In this document: positions 10,816 to 20,871 of the stretch, piece after piece | Numbering within the stretch: the first letter of the stretch is position 1 | Layout of the letters: the number at the start of each line of letters is the position of its first letter | Source: Streptomyces sp. WAC 04229 | GTDB lineage: Bacteria > Actinomycetota > Actinomycetes > Streptomycetales > Streptomycetaceae | Assembly: GCF_003947455.1 (NCBI RefSeq) | Contig: NZ_QHJH01000007.1 | Coordinates: forward strand, 46,585-110,584 | Direction of reading: 5' to 3' | DNA length: 64,000 nucleotides | Translations under genes and position numbers: made by a program | Notes under the pieces: generated by a model | Told to the model about the DNA's origin: nothing | Seen by the model: the letters and a program-made list of their open reading frames with translations, nothing else | Database searches by the model: none

Positions 10816-12226
10816 GTGAGCAAGACGTACGCGGGTGCGCGGCTGCGACGACTGCGCGAGGAGCGCCGGATGAGCCAGGCGGACCTCGCCCGCGTGCTCG
10901 CCATCTCCCCGAGCTACCTCAACCAGATGGAGCACGACTCCCGCCCCCTCACCGTGCCCGTCCTGCTGCGGTTGACCGAGGCGTTCGGCGTGGACCCGGG
11001 CTTCTTCTCCGAGCGGGACACCACGCGCCTGCTGGCCGACCTCCGTGAAGCCCTCGCCGGCGAGATCGCCGAGTCCAAGGTGTCCGCGGCCGATCTCGGT
11101 GACCTGGCCGCCCGGCTGCCCGGCGTCGCCAAGGCCCTGCTCGACCTCGGCCGCCGCAACCAGGAGCTGTCCGAACGCCTGGCCGGGGCGGCGGACGGCC
11201 GGGACCGGGACCGGGGAACCACCTCCACGCCGCACGAGCAGGTCCGCGACTTCTTCTACCGCCGCCAGAACTACCTTCACGACACCGACCTGGCGGCCGA
11301 ACGCCTCGCCGCGGAGATCGGAGTACGGCCGGGAGAGGTGATCGGTCCTCACCGCGAGACTCACCGAGGAACACGGCGTCCACCTGGCCGCCGCGCCCGG
11401 CGCGCGGCTGCACCGCTACGACGACAGAAGCCGCACCCTCCACCTGTCCACGCGGCTCCGGCCGGGTCAACGCGCCTTCCGCATGGCGACCCAGCTGGCA
11501 CTGCTCGAACAGGGTGAGGACCTCGACCGGCTGGCCACCGAGGACTTCCCGCCCGGATCAACCACCCACGCGCTCGCCCGCATCGGCATCGCCAACTACT
11601 TCGCGGCCGCACTGATCCTGCCCTACGCCGCCTTTCACGCGGTGGCAGAGGAAGCCCGCTACGACATCGAGCGTCTGACCGACCACTTCGGTCTCGGCTA
11701 CGAGACCATCTGCCATCGGCTCAGCACCCTCCAGCGTCCCAGGCTCCGCGGGGTGCCGTTCTCCTTCGTCCGCGTCGACCGGGCGGGAAACCTCTCCAAA
11801 CGACAGTCGGCGACCGGCTTCCACTTCTCCCGAGCCGGCGGCACCTGCCCCCTGTGGAACGTCTACGAGGCGTTCGCCGCCCCGGGACGCGTCCACATCC
11901 AGATGGCCGAAATGCCCGACGGGCAGCGCTATCTGTGGACCGCACGGGCAGTCACCCGCCACCGCGGGGGCTGGGGCGAACCCGGCAGGACCTACGCCGT
12001 CGGCCTCGGATGCGAGATCCGCCACGCCCACCGCCTCGTCTACTCCGACGGCCTCGACCTCACCAGCGCCTCCGCCGCCACCCCCATCGGCATGGGCTGC
12101 CGCGTCTGCGAACGCCTCGACTGCTCCCAGCGGGCCGCACCACCACTCGGCCGCCCACTCCTGATCGACCAGAACAGCAGCACCTTCGTGCCCTACCCGG
12201 TCGAGGACATCCAGACTGTCGACTGA
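10816..12226 (+). pseudogene. RamB/ScfR-type XRE regulator, frameshifted
   Basis: A regulator of acetate/short-chain acyl metabolism with an N-terminal XRE helix-turn-helix (RLRRLREERRMSQADLARVL, then ISPSYLNQMEHD) and a C-terminal ScfR domain (MATQLALLEQGEDLDRLATE; FSRAGGTCPLWNVYEAF; a cysteine-rich CRVCERLDCSQR). The reading frame from the GTG at 10816 is correct to ATC at 11341-11343. It then continues one base later from 11345 as VLTARLTEEHGVHLAAAPGA. One extra base at 11344-11345 (GG for G) therefore breaks a roughly 470-codon gene. Read in the first frame, it ends early with a scrambled arginine/proline tail. Either it is a true loss of function or a sequencing error. It diverges from aceA. 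Confidence 0.85.
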
Positions 12227-12462
12227 CGACAGCAGTGGCCCTTCGGCCGAGCGCACGAGTGAGCCGATCGAGAAATCGGGCGACTCCGGGCCTGGCCCGG
12301 AAGTCCCAGAAGAGTCCCAGGGCTACTCGGCGACCCCTTCCTGTCTTACGTTTACGCAGGTCAGGAGGGGGTTCGCGTTACTTCTTCTTAGTGGGCGGTT
12401 CGTAAGGTGATGTCCGTTTCTGATTGAGGTTGGGGCAAGGTCGCTGGTGGAGGGTCGGTCGG

Positions 12463-12861
12463 CTATTGCTTCCTGGCGAAGTTGCCGGTGTCGGCCTCGG
12501 TGAGGATCCCGAGTTTGACCAGGCGTTTCAGCTTGGCGCGGGTGCCTTCGACGTTCTTCGGCAGCGGTTCGTGGCCGAGGGCTTCGCAGACGTCCTTGGC
12601 CCGTAGCGGTCCGGTCGCGTGGTTGAAGGCGGCGAGGATGCGGGGGTAGTCCGGGTGCTCGGGCAGGTTCGGTGCGACGGCCGGGAGCCGGTCGGTGAGG
12701 CCGGTGACGGTCGTGCGGGTGATCGCGAGGTGTTCCAGGTGGGTCTCGGCCTCCCGCAGCCGGGTCTGCAGGTCGTCGATCTGTGCGCGGAGGTCTTCGG
12801 CCAGGGCCCGGGCGGCATCTTCCTGGAGGTCCAGGGCGTCGAGCAGGGGCTGGATGTTCAC
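12463..12861 (-). CDS. IS passenger protein with coiled coil
   Basis: A 132-aa protein of unknown function inside the IS. The GTG at 12861 overlaps the transposase stop (GTGA), so it is translationally coupled. Residues about 10-50 are a charged heptad-like helix (AEDLRAQIDDLQTRLREAET) that should form a coiled coil. The C-terminal part (AKDVCEALGHEPLPKNVEGT, then RAKLKRLVKLGIL) looks like a small winged helix. It is probably an accessory DNA-binding or regulatory protein of the element. No homologue with known function is recognised. Confidence 0.7.
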   Translation of the reverse strand: MNIQPLLDALDLQEDAARALAEDLRAQIDDLQTRLREAETHLEHLAITRTTVTGLTDRLPAVAPNLPEHPDYPRILAAFNHATGPLRAKDVCEALGHEPLPKNVEGTRAKLKRLVKLGILTEADTGNFARKQ

Positions 12862-13703
12862 GCCGCCGCCTGCTCCGCGCGCCAGGTGGGGGCGTTCGCG
12901 CCGGTGAGGCGTCGGGTCATGACGTGGGTCATCGCCCAGTAGACGCGGGAGACGGAGGAGGAGGGGCGGTGCTCGTAGTCGCGGACCAGGCGCCGGTGCA
13001 GTATCAGGATCCCGTAGGTCTGCTCGACCCTCCACCGCTTCGGCTGCGGCACGAACCCCTTGGCCTGCGGGTTGCGTGCGACGATCTCGACGTCGATGCC
13101 CAGGCCGGCGCCGTGCATGACGACCTGGTTCTTGAAGCCCTGGTCGACCAGGGCTTTGCGGACGGTGCCGCCGGCGTGCTCGGCGACCTGGTCCAGCAGG
13201 ACGATGCCCGCGGCGTTGTCGTGGGTGTTCGCGGCAAGGACGACGGCCGCGATGACCAGGCCGAGGACGTCCACAGCCAGTCCGCGCTTGCGGCCGGGCA
13301 CCCGCTTGGCCGGATCGTGGCCGCTCGTGGAGGCGGGGACCCCGGCGGCCACGTGGACACTCTGGGTGTCCAGCACCACCAGGGTCGGGTCCTCTAATCG
13401 GCGGGCGCGCTCGCGGACCTGGCAGCGCAGGAGTTCATGAATGACCTGGTCGGTCCCGTCGTCCCGCCAGGCCGCGAAGTAGTAGTACGTCGCACTCTTC
13501 TGCGGCAGATCGTGCGGGAGATAGGCCCACTGACAGCCGGTCCGCCCCTGGTAGAGGATCGAGTTGACGATCTCCCGCATGTCGTAGGCGCCCTGGTGGC
13601 CGCTGACCGAGCGGTGCCGGTCTTTCCACGCGGTGATCACCGGCTCGATCAACGACCACTGCTCGTCCGATAAGTCACTCGGGTACGGCTTGCGTTCAGT
13701 CAC
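12858..13703 (-). CDS. IS5-family DDE transposase
   Basis: The transposase of the surrounding IS, 281 aa. It has the DUF4096-like N-terminus (YPSDLSDEQWSLIEPVI, with YDMREIVNSILYQGRTGCQW). The DDE catalytic core follows: VVLDTQSVHVA (first Asp), ALVDQGFKN (second Asp) and KRWRVEQTYG with RRLVRDYE (Glu, in the YREK-like block). The start at 13703 gives the usual MTERKPYPSDLSDEQW. The gene has no disruption, so the element may be active. Confidence 0.93.
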   Translation of the reverse strand: MTERKPYPSDLSDEQWSLIEPVITAWKDRHRSVSGHQGAYDMREIVNSILYQGRTGCQWAYLPHDLPQKSATYYYFAAWRDDGTDQVIHELLRCQVRERARRLEDPTLVVLDTQSVHVAAGVPASTSGHDPAKRVPGRKRGLAVDVLGLVIAAVVLAANTHDNAAGIVLLDQVAEHAGGTVRKALVDQGFKNQVVMHGAGLGIDVEIVARNPQAKGFVPQPKRWRVEQTYGILILHRRLVRDYEHRPSSSVSRVYWAMTHVMTRRLTGANAPTWRAEQAAA

Positions 13704-13815
13704 CCGGTCACATCACCAGATCAACAGCCGCGGACCGGCAGATTCCGCCCCGCCGCCACACCATCAGGCGACAGCAAAACCACTCAAAGACTCACGAACC
13801 GCCCACTTAGAGCTT

Positions 13816-15345
13816 TCAAATGTCCCGGAAGATATCGATCTGCGCCCCGATCGAGTTCAGCCGCTCCGCCAGGTCCTCGTAACCGCGGTTGATGACGTAC
13901 ACGTTGCGCAGCACCGAGGTGCCCTCCGCCGCCATCATCGCCAGCAGGACGACCACCGCCGGGCGCAGGGCCGGCGGGCACATCATCTCGGCGGCGCGCC
14001 AGCGGGTGGGGCCCTCGACCAGGACGCGGTGGGGGTCCAGGAGCTGGAGGCGGCCGCCGAGGCGGTTGAGGTCGGTGAGGTAGATGGCGCGGTTGTCGTA
14101 GACCCAGTCGTGGATGAGGGTCTGGCCCTGCGCGGAGGCCGCGATGGCCGCGAAGAACGGGACGTTGTCGATGTTCAGGCCGGGGAAGGGCATGGGGTGG
14201 ATCTTGTCGATCGGCGCCTCCAGTTTGGAGGGCCGGACGGTGAGGTCCACCAGCCGTGTGCGGCCGTTGTCCGCGAAGTACTCCGGCGTGCGGTCGTGGT
14301 CGAGGCCCATCTCCTCCAGGACCGCCAGCTCGATCTCCAGGAACTCGATGGGGACGCGGCGGACCGTCAGCTCCGACTCCGTCACCACGGCCGCGGCCAG
14401 CAGGCTCATCGCCTCGACCGGGTCCTCGGAGGGGCAGTAGTCCACGTCGGCGTCGATGACGGGCATGCCGTGCACCGTGAGGGTGGTGGTGCCGATGCCC
14501 TCGACCCGGACGCCCAGGGCCTCCAGGAAGAAGCAGAGGTCCTGGACCATGTAGTTCGAGGAGGCGTTGCGGATGACCGTGACGCCGTCGTGGCGGGCGG
14601 CCGCGAGCAGCGCGTTCTCGGTGACCGTGTCGCCCCGCTCGGTCAGCACGATCGGGCGGTCCGGGCGCACCTGACGGTCCACCACCGCGTGGTAGTGGCC
14701 CTCGGTCGCCGCGACCTCCAGGCCGAACCGGCGCAGCGCGATCATGTGCGGTTCGATGGTCCGGGTGCCCAGGTCGCAGCCGCCGGCGTAGGGCAGCCGG
14801 AAGCGGTCCATGCGGTGCAGCAGCGGGCCGAGGAACATGATGATCGAGCGGGTGCGCACCGCCGCCTCGGCGTCGATGGCCTCCATGTCCAGCTCGCCCG
14901 GCGGCACGATCTCCAGGTCGGTGCCGTCGTTGATCCAGCGGGTGCGTACGCCGATGGAGTTGAGCACCTCCAGGAGGCGGTAGACCTCCTCGATGCGGGC
15001 GACCCGGCGCAGCACCGTGCGGCCCTTGTTGAGCAGCGAGGCGCACAGCAGGGCCACGCACGCGTTCTTGCTCGTCTTGACGTCGATGGCGCCCGAGAGG
15101 CGACGGCCGCCGACCACGCGCAGGTGCATCGGACCCGCGTAGCCCAGGGAGACGATCTCGCTGTCCAGCGCTTCGCCGATACGGGCGATCATCTCAAGGC
15201 TGATGTTCTGGTTGCCGCGCTCGATGCGGTTGACGGCGCTCTGACTGGTGTTGAGCGCCTCCGCAAGCTGTGACTGGGTCCAGCCGCGGTGCTGCCGGGC
15301 GTCACGGATGAGCTTGCCGATGCGTACGAGGTAGTCGTCTGCCAT
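13816..15345 (-). CDS. murA2: HTH domain fused to a MurA-like enolpyruvyl transferase
   Basis: A 509-aa protein with an N-terminal XRE helix-turn-helix (residues about 5-65: GKLIRDARQHRGWTQSQLAE). An EPSP/MurA-type fold follows from about residue 73. MurA catalyses transfer of enolpyruvate to UDP-GlcNAc. The key Lys-Asn pair (K93-N94 in TSKNA) and the catalytic-loop Cys (C190 in AGGCDLG) are present. The FPTD motif is replaced by FPGLNIDN, so activity may be altered. The HTH is atypical for MurA (about 420 aa) and suggests DNA binding or a moonlighting regulator. A hairpin palindrome in its leader may be its own operator. Confidence 0.88.
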   Translation of the reverse strand: MADDYLVRIGKLIRDARQHRGWTQSQLAEALNTSQSAVNRIERGNQNISLEMIARIGEALDSEIVSLGYAGPMHLRVVGGRRLSGAIDVKTSKNACVALLCASLLNKGRTVLRRVARIEEVYRLLEVLNSIGVRTRWINDGTDLEIVPPGELDMEAIDAEAAVRTRSIIMFLGPLLHRMDRFRLPYAGGCDLGTRTIEPHMIALRRFGLEVAATEGHYHAVVDRQVRPDRPIVLTERGDTVTENALLAAARHDGVTVIRNASSNYMVQDLCFFLEALGVRVEGIGTTTLTVHGMPVIDADVDYCPSEDPVEAMSLLAAAVVTESELTVRRVPIEFLEIELAVLEEMGLDHDRTPEYFADNGRTRLVDLTVRPSKLEAPIDKIHPMPFPGLNIDNVPFFAAIAASAQGQTLIHDWVYDNRAIYLTDLNRLGGRLQLLDPHRVLVEGPTRWRAAEMMCPPALRPAVVVLLAMMAAEGTSVLRNVYVINRGYEDLAERLNSIGAQIDIFRDI

Positions 15346-15357
15346 GAGGTTGAGGCT

Positions 15358-15373
15358 ATCTCAGATATGAGAT
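15358..15373. promoter_or_regulatory. Palindrome in the leader of the HTH-MurA gene
   Basis: ATCTCA-GATA-TGAGAT, flanked by GAGGC and GCCTC that can extend the stem, begins 12 bases upstream of the ATG at 15345. It could be an operator for the protein's own HTH or an RNA hairpin over the start. Confidence 0.45.
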
Positions 15374-15420
15374 GGCGCCTCTCGGGGGGTCCGTTCGGGT
15401 GACGCGACGTCAAGCGCGCC

Positions 15421-15618
15421 TCAGCGGCGCTTGCTCGTCGTGGTGCGGCGCCATCCGAAGGGCCCGGGCAAATCCATCGATGTCGTACGACGTCCGGTGC
15501 TGCTGCGGGTGTGGCGCGGGCCGTTCTTGCCGCCGGTGGTGATGGACCACGAACGCTTGTTGATGTTCAGGCGCACTCCGGGAAGGATTCGGAAACTCTT
15601 GCGGAATGTGAGCGGCAT
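15421..15618 (-). CDS. Small DUF4236 protein
   Basis: A 65-aa basic protein beginning MPLTFRKSFRILPGVRLNIN, then KRSWSITTGG. This is the DUF4236 pattern (F.F.KS..i.pGvr.n...). The start at 15618 is favoured by GGAGG seven bases upstream and by the family N-terminus. The function is unknown; the tail is rich in Arg, Thr and Ser. It lies 75 bases upstream of the HTH-MurA gene in the same direction, so the two could be co-transcribed. Confidence 0.75.
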   Translation of the reverse strand: MPLTFRKSFRILPGVRLNINKRSWSITTGGKNGPRHTRSSTGRRTTSMDLPGPFGWRRTTTSKRR

Positions 15619-15774
15619 CGTGCCTCCGTCCGAGTAGTGCCGGGGCTGTCCGGCACGCATCGGATACCCCCGTTCGGCGTAGTGATGGCCGCACGGGTCA
15701 CCCGGGAGGCAGGGCGGTGGGGCGCACGCCACACAGTGCCCGGGCATGACCAGACCGCCCCCATGTACTAGAGT

Positions 15775-15792
15775 TATCTCGACATCGAGATA
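15775..15792. promoter_or_regulatory. 18-bp palindrome upstream of aconitase (TamR-type candidate)
   Basis: TATCTCGA-CA-TCGAGATA has perfect 8-bp arms. It lies about 140 bases upstream of the aconitase start. S. coelicolor TamR, a MarR-family regulator responding to citrate and aconitates, has been reported to act at the aconitase promoter. This palindrome has the size and symmetry of a MarR-family site. The assignment is inference. Confidence 0.5.
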
Positions 15793-15832
15793 TCTGCTGA
15801 GGCGCACCGCAGCCGCAGCCGCCGTCGGGTCC

Positions 15833-15851
15833 AGCGGTAAGGCTTACCTAA
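15833..15851. promoter_or_regulatory. Iron-box-like site upstream of aconitase
   Basis: AGCGGTAAGGCTTACCTAA matches 14 of 19 positions of the IdeR/DmdR consensus TTAGGTTAGGCTAACCTAA. It contains the perfect arms GGTAAG and CTTACC, and further ACTTAGC/CCTTAGC repeats follow. DtxR-family control of an iron-sulfur aconitase is plausible. With the palindrome above, it is all that is seen in the 315-base gap 15619-15933. Confidence 0.5.
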
Positions 15852-15918
15852 CTTAGCCATACCTTAGCGGAATGGCCAGGGCGGCGTGGCGGCAGGATGC
15901 GGTGGTACGCGCACATGA

Positions 15919-18648
<2,730 letters not shown>

Positions 18649-18657
18649 GCGGCTGCG

Positions 18658-18696
18658 CCACGGGTCGTGCCCGGTCCTTCCGGGCACGACCCGTGG
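18658..18696 (+). terminator. Terminator of acnA
   Basis: CCACGGGTCGTGCCCGG pairs perfectly (17 bp) with its complement around the 5-base loop TCCTT, starting 10 bases past the acnA stop. Confidence 0.9.
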
Positions 18697-18908
18697 CGTG
18701 CAGCCCGGCTGATTCCCGTATGTTCATCGCCGATCGACGTCACCTAAGCTGGTCATTCGATGACTTTCAGTGATGGAATCGGTGACGGCGGAATGCCGCG
18801 GGGGTTTCCCGGGAGGGGATTCGGGGACTCGCCTGCGACAGTGCACACCCGTCCACTAACATGATGGGGCGCTATCCAGGCATGTGGGGGAAGCAGGGGG
18901 CTGGGGCA

Positions 18909-19106
18909 GTGCATGAGGGGCAACCCTTGTGGCGCAAAAGCAGCATGTGTGGCAACGAGAGCGAGTGCGTGGAGGTTGCCGTGCGCGAAGGCCAGGTGCT
19001 GGCGCGCGACTCCAAGGCGCTCGGACGAACGCCACTGGGCTTCACCGCCTCCGTCTGGACCGAGTTCCTGCATGCCGTGGCACAAGGAGAGTTGAACGGT
19101 CTGTGA
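18909..19106 (+). CDS. DUF397 protein
   Basis: A 65-aa protein with the DUF397 pattern: LWRKSSMCGNESECVEVAV, then VLARDSKALG, and FTASVWTEFLHAV. DUF397 proteins are small actinobacterial partners of Scr1-type XRE regulators; some work as anti-regulators in development. The GTG at 18909 starts close to the family N-terminus, but the ATG at 18861 in the same frame is also possible. A Scr1-type regulator lies at 19847-20698 but is in the opposite orientation and separated by two membrane proteins. Confidence 0.75.
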   Translation: MHEGQPLWRKSSMCGNESECVEVAVREGQVLARDSKALGRTPLGFTASVWTEFLHAVAQGELNGL

Positions 19107-19144
19107 CGTTCTTATCCAGCCATCGGCAGGCGGTAGGGGGCCAT

Positions 19145-19432
19145 ATGAATGCCGAGGCATCCCCAGTGGGGCGGTCGGCCGGCAAGCGGAGCGCCGTCGT
19201 GGTGGGTGGCGTCCTCACCTTCACCATGAGTGTGGGAGCGGTCGCGACGCTGGCGGCCGCAGTGGCGTCCATGTTCGTCGACGGCGTCCTGGCCAAGAGA
19301 ATCCTGTGGGTGACCGTGGCAGTCGTCGTGGCCGTCGGAGCGGGCGTGTGGCGCGCCGGCAATGGTGCTATCCCGTCCCTACTTGGTTCTGATCACCCTC
19401 GTTACGACTCTCGGGCGGGTTCTGCGGAGTAG
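19145..19432 (+). CDS. Small membrane protein
   Basis: A 95-aa protein with two predicted membrane helices (about residues 18-42, SAVVVGGVLTFTMSVGAVAT; and about 51-70, RILWVTVAVVVAVGAGVW). The ATG at 19145 has a GGGGG ribosome binding site. It is not recognised. Its last 65 bases overlap the convergent membrane-protein gene on the minus strand. It is downstream of the DUF397 gene and may be co-transcribed. Confidence 0.5.
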   Translation: MNAEASPVGRSAGKRSAVVVGGVLTFTMSVGAVATLAAAVASMFVDGVLAKRILWVTVAVVVAVGAGVWRAGNGAIPSLLGSDHPRYDSRAGSAE

Positions 19433-19796
19433 CTGCGCCGCGTGCCGCCAGCTTGCGCCTGACCCACCAGCCCAGTCCGGTCAGGACCGTGCCCATCAGG
19501 AACGTGCCCAGCACGGAACCGACGTCGGACCAGGGGAGTTCGAGGCCACGGGCCTTCTTCATGATGAAAGGCGCCGCCTTCGCCATGATGATGATCAGCG
19601 CCGCCAGACCGAGCACCCCGAGCAGTGCCGTGTACTTCCGTTTGTCGCGTGCCCGCGATGTCTCGATGGCTATGAGACGCTCTGTCTGCTCAGGGTCCTG
19701 GATGGCCTGAGCCTTCAGCTCCTCGTCGTTCATGCCGGAGCCGAAGGCTATTCGCAGCACGTCCAGTAGAGCATCGATCGTCGACCTGGAGACCAC
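19368..19796 (-). CDS. Small two-helix membrane protein, possibly holin-like
   Basis: A 142-aa protein: a soluble charged N-terminal part (SRSTIDALLDVLRIAFGSGM, ELKAQAIQDPEQTERLIAIE) and then two membrane helices (YTALLGVLGLAALIIIMAKA and VLGTFLMGTVLTGLGWWV). It ends in a hydrophilic tail. The GTG at 19796 is preceded by GGGGAGGA. It resembles phage-holin-superfamily proteins in layout only. It is 50 bases downstream of the Scr1-type regulator and probably transcribed with it. Confidence 0.6.
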   Translation of the reverse strand: MVSRSTIDALLDVLRIAFGSGMNDEELKAQAIQDPEQTERLIAIETSRARDKRKYTALLGVLGLAALIIIMAKAAPFIMKKARGLELPWSDVGSVLGTFLMGTVLTGLGWWVRRKLAARGAATPQNPPESRNEGDQNQVGTG

Positions 19797-19846
19797 GCCG
19801 GTCCTCCCCCTGCCTCTGTCAGCCCTGTTCCGCGGGTCCAGCGGGC

Positions 19847-20698
19847 CTAGAGGCTCTGCTTGACGCGATTGATCAAGTCGAGGGACGCGTTCTCGTCCAA
19901 CGCCCGCTCCATGAGCGTCTGGAAGCACTCCTGGTAGTGGGCCAGCAGTTCCAAGTCCTCGCCGCCGGTCATGCTGCCGGCGGCGTGTTCCAGATACAGA
20001 AGGTCGTCGTCGTCCGAGAATCGCAGCAGGACAAAGCTGCCCAGTGTGCTGTAGTGCGCTCCCGCGTCGAACGGCAGTACGCGGACGGTGACCTCGTCCC
20101 GTCCGGCGAAGTCGAGGACCTGTTCCAACTGTGCGCGGAACGCGCCGCGACCGCCGATCTGCCGCCGTACCGCCGCCTCGTCCAGGACGAACGTGGCCGT
20201 CGGACGGCCCGGTCCCCCGAACATGCGCTGCTGGCGTTCCATCCTCAGGTCGACGACCCGGCGCACCCGTTCGGCGGCCAGTCCGCGTTCGGCGAGCAGG
20301 GCCTCCGCGTAGGCGCGGGTCTGCAGATGCCCAGGGACGACGATGGGGTGGTAGGTGTCCACGGCCCGCGCGGCGCCCTCGTACCCGAGGTACTGGGCGA
20401 ACTGCGGGGAGACGACGTCGTGGTAGCTCGACCACCAGCTGGCCCCCTTGCTGCCCCGGGCCGCCTCCTCCAACTCGTGCACGGTGTCGGGCTCGGCGAC
20501 GCCGTACAGCGCCAGGAGGGCGCGCAGATCACTGACGGACACACTCACCGTCCCGGTCTCCACACGGATGAGCTTCGACTGCGACCACTCCACCCGCTCG
20601 GCGGCCTCACGCTGGCTGAGCCCGGAACGCTCCCGCGCCTTGCGCAGGGCGATCCGGAGCTTGCGCCGGTTGAGGCTGGGGTCCACAGGGGGTGTCAT
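19847..20698 (-). CDS. Scr1-type XRE regulator with DUF5753 domain
   Basis: A 283-aa transcription factor of the family abundant in Streptomyces. The XRE helix-turn-helix is at residues about 10-65 (RIALRKARERSGLSQREAAE, then VEWSQSKLIRVETG). The DUF5753 ligand or partner domain follows (VVSPQFAQYLGYEGAARAVD, then VVPGHLQTRAYAEALLAERG, ending with LMERALDENASLDLI). Such proteins usually pair with a DUF397 protein; one lies about 0.75 kb away. The ATG at 20698 begins at the family N-terminus. An inverted repeat TATGC...GCATA near 20778-20800 may be part of its promoter. Confidence 0.88.
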   Translation of the reverse strand: MTPPVDPSLNRRKLRIALRKARERSGLSQREAAERVEWSQSKLIRVETGTVSVSVSDLRALLALYGVAEPDTVHELEEAARGSKGASWWSSYHDVVSPQFAQYLGYEGAARAVDTYHPIVVPGHLQTRAYAEALLAERGLAAERVRRVVDLRMERQQRMFGGPGRPTATFVLDEAAVRRQIGGRGAFRAQLEQVLDFAGRDEVTVRVLPFDAGAHYSTLGSFVLLRFSDDDDLLYLEHAAGSMTGGEDLELLAHYQECFQTLMERALDENASLDLINRVKQSL

Positions 20699-20825
20699 CG
20701 CCGCTCCTTCGACCGTGCACGTACCCTGAACCAGAATGGCCATGCACAGACAGTTCCTAGCTTTTCGCTCCAACCATTATGCCTCTGGCTTTCTGCATAG
20801 AGCCAAAACCTCTCCGCGACATGCA

Positions 20826-20856
20826 CAGGGCCCGCCCAGAAACTGGACGGGCCCTG
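20826..20856. terminator. Terminator of the GH92 gene
   Basis: CAGGGCCCG and CGGGCCCTG, with further CCAG/CTGG pairing inside, form a hairpin 16 bases past the GH92 stop. Confidence 0.8.
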
Positions 20857-20871
20857 GTCAGCGAGGTGTTG

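Larger units (their letters stand above)
12391..13806 (-). mobile_element. Complete IS5-family insertion sequence
   Basis: A 1416-bp element with 16-bp terminal inverted repeats: GTGGGCGGTTCGTAAG at the left and the complement of GTGGGCGGTTCGTGAG at the right, one mismatch. It is flanked by the direct repeat TTA at 12388-12390 and 13807-13809. It carries a DDE transposase and a coupled passenger ORF on the minus strand. It inserted 10 bases past the stop of the MurA-like gene and about 165 bases past the broken regulator. Intact ends and ORFs suggest a recent insertion. Confidence 0.9.

Noticed and set aside
12290..12390. tRNA or attachment-site remnant next to the IS (GGTTCGCG looks like a T-loop)
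   Set aside because: No acceptor stem or anticodon arm can be folded around it, and the IS has its own TTA target duplication.
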